Source of the DNA: Hippasteria phrygiana
Taxonomy: Eukaryota; Echinodermata; Asteroidea; Valvatida; Goniasteridae
NCBI GenBank assembly: GCA_037893225.1
Contig: JAZGUH010000224.1
Span: 1,488,001 to 1,552,000 of the forward strand
Direction of reading: 5' to 3'
Length of the DNA stretch: 64,000 nt
This document shows positions 60,978 to 64,000 of the stretch, piece after piece. Made by a program: the position numbers and the translations under genes. The notes beneath the pieces were generated by a model. The model was not told the DNA's origin, ran no database searches, and saw only the letters and a program-made list of their open reading frames with translations. The number at the start of each line of letters is the position of its first letter. Positions within the stretch are counted from its first letter, which is position 1.

Positions 60978-62184
60978 TTGGCCAGTTTCGAGCACATCGC
61001 TGAAAAAAATATTTCGAATTTTTTGAACACTCCACGTCCAGTTTCGAGCACATCGCTGAAAAAAATGTTTCAAATATTTTTCTCTCCAATTGGCATTTCA
61101 ACAAAACCAACGCGCCTAGCTCGGCGTATTGAGTGTTCTGAACACCCCAGGGCCAGTTTCGAGCTCATCGTTGAAAAAAGTTCCGAATTTTTTTTCTCTC
61201 CAATTGGCATTTCAACAAAACCAACGCGCCTAGCTCGGCGTATTGAGTGTTCTGAACACCCCAGGGCCAGTTTCGAGCTCATCGTTCAAAAAAGTTCCGA
61301 ATTTTTTTTCTCTCCAATTGGCATTTCAACAAAACCAACGCGCCTAGCTCGGCGTATGGAGTGTTCTGAACACCCAAGGGCCAGTTTCGAGCACATCGCT
61401 GAAAAAAAATTTTACGATTTTTTTGAAAACCCCACGTCCAGTTTCGAGCACATCGCTAAAAAAAAACTTTTTCGAATTTTTTGAAAACCCCACGTCCAGT
61501 TTCGAACACATCGCTGAAAAAAATGTTTCGAATTTTTTTCTCTCCAATTGGCATTTCAACAAAACCAACGCGCCTAGCTCGGCGTATTGAGTGTTCTGAA
61601 CACCCCAGGGCCAGTTTCGAGCACATCGCTGAAAAAAGTTCCGAATTGTTTTTCTCTCCAATTGGCATTTCAACAAAACGAACGCGCCCAGGGCGGCGTA
61701 ATGGAGTGTTCTGAATACCCCAGGGCCAGTTTCGAGCACATCGCTGAAAAAATAATTTTCGATTTTTTTGAAAACCCCACGTCCAGTTTCGAGCACATCG
61801 CTGCAAAAAAATGTTTCGAATTTGTTTCTCTCCAATTGGCATTTCAACAAAACCAACGCGCCTAGCTCGGCGTATGGAGTGTTCTGAACACCCCAGGGCC
61901 AGTTTCGAGCACATCGCTGAAAAAAATGTTTCGAATTTTTTTCTCTCCAATTGGCATTTCAACATAACCAACGCGCCTAGCTCGGCGTATAGAGTGTTCT
62001 GAACACCCCCTTGGCCAGTTTCGAGCACATCGCTGAAAAAAAATATTTCGATTTTTTTTGAAAACCCCACGTCCAGTTTCGAGCACATCGCTGAAAAAAA
62101 TGTTTCGAATTTTTTTCTCTCCAATTGGCATTTCAACATAACCAACGCGCCTAGCTCGGCGTATAGAGTGTTCTGAAGACCCCC
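60978..62184 (+). repeat. 1,207-bp higher-order repeat
   Basis: Same as the preceding repeat except that 344 bp are missing. The missing part is the length of two L plus two S units and includes the nine-T S, leaving only one S-S cassette. It is the shortest member of the series. Confidence 0.86.
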
Positions 62185-63735
62185 TTGGCCAGTTTCGAGC
62201 ACATCGCTGAAAAAAATATTTCGAATTTTTTGAACACTCCACGTCCAGTTTCGAGCACATCGCTGAAAAAAATGTTTCAAATATTTTTCTCTCCAATTGG
62301 CATTTCAACAAAACCAACGCGCCTAGCTCGGCGTATTGAGTGTTCTGAACACCCCAGGGCCAGTTTCGAGCTCATCGTTGAAAAAAGTTCCGAATTTTTT
62401 TTCTCTCCAATTGGCATTTCAACAAAACCAACGCGCCTAGCTCGGCGTATTGAGTGTTCTGAACACCCCAGGGCCAGTTTCGAGCTCATCGTTCAAAAAA
62501 GTTCCGAATTTTTTTTCTCTCCAATTGGCATTTCAACAAAACCAACGCGCCTAGCTCGGCGTATGGAGTGTTCTGAACACCCAAGGGCCAGTTTCGAGCA
62601 CATCGCTGAAAAAAAATTTTACGATTTTTTTGAAAACCCCACGTCCAGTTTCGAGCACATCGCTAAAAAAAAACTTTTTCGAATTTTTTGAAAACCCCAC
62701 GTCCAGTTTCGAACACATCGCTGAAAAAAATGTTTCGAATTTTTTTCTCTCCAATTGGCATTTCAACAAAACCAACGCGCCTAGCTCGGCGTATTGAGTG
62801 TTCTGAACACCCCAGGGCCAGTTTCGAGCTCATCGTTGAAAAAAGTTCCGAATTTTTTTTCTCTCCAATTGGCATTTCAACAAAACCAACGCGCCTAGCT
62901 CGGCGTATAGAGTGTTCTGAACACCCAGGGCCAGTTTCGAGCACATCGCTGAAAAAAAATTTTACGATTTTTTTTTAAAACCCCACGTCCAGTTTCGAGC
63001 ACATCGCTAAAAAAAAACTTTTTCGAATTTTTTGAAAACCCCACGTCCAGTTTCGAACACATCGCTGAAAAAAATGTTTCGAATTTTTTTCTCTCCAATT
63101 GGCATTTCAACAAAACCAACGCGCCTAGCTCGGCGTATTGAGTGTTCTGAACACCCCAGGGCCAGTTTCGAGCACATCGCTGAAAAAAGTTCCGAATTGT
63201 TTTTCTCTCCAATTGGCATTTCAACAAAACGAACGCGCCCAGGGCGGCGTAATGGAGTGTTCTGAATACCCCAGGGCCAGTTTCGAGCACATCGCTGAAA
63301 AAATAATTTTCGATTTTTTTGAAAACCCCACGTCCAGTTTCGAGCACATCGCTGCAAAAAAATGTTTCGAATTTGTTTCTCTCCAATTGGCATTTCAACA
63401 AAACCAACGCGCCTAGCTCGGCGTATGGAGTGTTCTGAACACCCCAGGGCCAGTTTCGAGCACATCGCTGAAAAAAATGTTTCGAATTTTTTTCTCTCCA
63501 ATTGGCATTTCAACATAACCAACGCGCCTAGCTCGGCGTATAGAGTGTTCTGAACACCCCCTTGGCCAGTTTCGAGCACATCGCTGAAAAAAAATATTTC
63601 GATTTTTTTTGAAAACCCCACGTCCAGTTTCGAGCACATCGCTGAAAAAAATGTTTCGAATTTTTTTCTCTCCAATTGGCATTTCAACATAACCAACGCG
63701 CCTAGCTCGGCGTATAGAGTGTTCTGAAGACCCCC
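62185..63735 (+). repeat. 1,551-bp higher-order repeat, second copy
   Basis: Matches 59,427-60,977 at an offset of 2,758 bp, which is 1,551 plus 1,207. It includes the nine-T S (62,978) and a GAAGACCCCC L at 63,729. The alternation suggests a 2,758-bp dimer. Confidence 0.86.
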
Positions 63736-64000
63736 TTGGCCAGTTTCGAGCACATCGCTGAAAAAAATATTTCGAATTTTTTGAACACTCCACGTCCAGT
63801 TTCGAGCACATCGCTGAAAAAAATGTTTCAAATATTTTTCTCTCCAATTGGCATTTCAACAAAACCAACGCGCCTAGCTCGGCGTATTGAGTGTTCTGAA
63901 CACCCCAGGGCCAGTTTCGAGCTCATCGTTGAAAAAAGTTCCGAATTTTTTTTCTCTCCAATTGGCATTTCAACAAAACCAACGCGCCTAGCTCGGCGTA
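63736..64000 (+). repeat. Start of the next higher-order repeat, cut by the window
   Basis: Follows the same order as 60,978 and 62,185 onward: an S of ATATTTCGAATTTTTTG type, an L with TTTCAAATA, and GAGCTCATCGTTG units. The window ends inside the GC-rich core of an L unit. Confidence 0.9.

Larger units (their letters stand above)
1..64000 (+). repeat. Satellite DNA array of mixed long (114-116 bp) and short (56-58 bp) units
   Basis: The whole window is head-to-tail repeats anchored on the element AGTTTCGAGCACATCGCTG, which recurs at spacings of 56-58 bp or 114-116 bp. All copies read in the same direction and no inverted copy was seen. No unique sequence, gene, transposon or RNA gene interrupts the array. 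Bases 1-60 are the second half of an L unit, and the last unit is cut at 64,000 inside the GC-rich dyad, so the array continues beyond both edges. L is about 48% G+C and S about 37%. Such arrays are known from eukaryotic centromeres and heterochromatin. Which chromosome domain this is, and which species, cannot be told from the sequence. I do not recognise the family. Confidence 0.97.

Noticed and set aside
1..64000. CRISPR array
   Set aside because: The stretches between anchors are not unique spacers but the same few sequences repeated hundreds of times. Repeat lengths and the absence of cas genes also do not fit.
1..64000. rDNA spacer, telomeric repeat, or terminal repeats of a mobile element
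   Set aside because: No rRNA sequence, no short G-rich telomere-type repeat, and no element ends, target-site duplications or transposase or reverse-transcriptase frames were seen anywhere in the window.

Overview
The window is a single uninterrupted array of tandemly repeated (satellite) DNA from base 1 to base 64,000. I see no protein-coding gene, rRNA or tRNA gene, transposon, telomere repeat or unique sequence. Every unit lies in the same orientation and both window edges cut through units, so the array continues on both sides. This points to a eukaryotic nuclear genome, in centromeric, pericentromeric or other heterochromatic DNA. I do not recognise the satellite family and cannot name the host. 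The usual L unit has about as many CpG sites as its base composition predicts, which fits a lineage without heavy germline CpG methylation (many invertebrates, for example), but that is inference.

The array is built from two related modules. The long unit (L) is 114-116 bp and about 48% G+C. The short unit (S) is 56-58 bp and about 37% G+C. S reads as L with one internal block of about 59 bp removed, or L as S with that block added. The block carries CCAATTGG, a GC-rich dyad, and the left arm of GTGTTCTGAACAC. Each module has diagnostic variants, including a diverged L form with a GC-rich CGCCCAGGGCG core. I estimate 650-700 units in the window.

The order of L and S units forms higher-order repeats. 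Region A (about 0.46-6.27 kb) has six copies of a 921-bp repeat in the order S-L-L-S-L-L-S-L-S-L. They form two triplets, each ending in the same altered unit and separated by 285 bp, so a 3,048-bp unit is itself duplicated. Region B (6.8-14.25 kb) is a 3,723-bp tandem duplication whose junction is a chimeric L unit. Region C (14.26-38 kb) holds several copies of a segment of about 2.6 kb. It also holds a block of about 9.7 kb present twice (10,450-20,164 and 25,228-34,942) and a block of about 5.7 kb present twice (21,419-27,144 and 32,248-37,973). Region D (39-49.6 kb) has 2,466-bp and then 2,064-bp tandem repeats. Region E (49.4-57.6 kb) is a mosaic with a 4,241-bp-spaced duplication and several private deletions. 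Region F (57.6-64 kb) returns to the 2,064-bp type and then shortens to alternating 1,551-, 1,207- and 1,551-bp repeats.

Shared single-base markers and chimeric junctions allow a relative order of amplification events, generally running left to right. The many open frames on both strands follow from a stop-poor 114/57-bp unit and are not annotated as genes. All comparisons were made by eye and from translated frames. Statements that two long blocks are identical mean that I saw no difference in what I compared, not that a full alignment was run.
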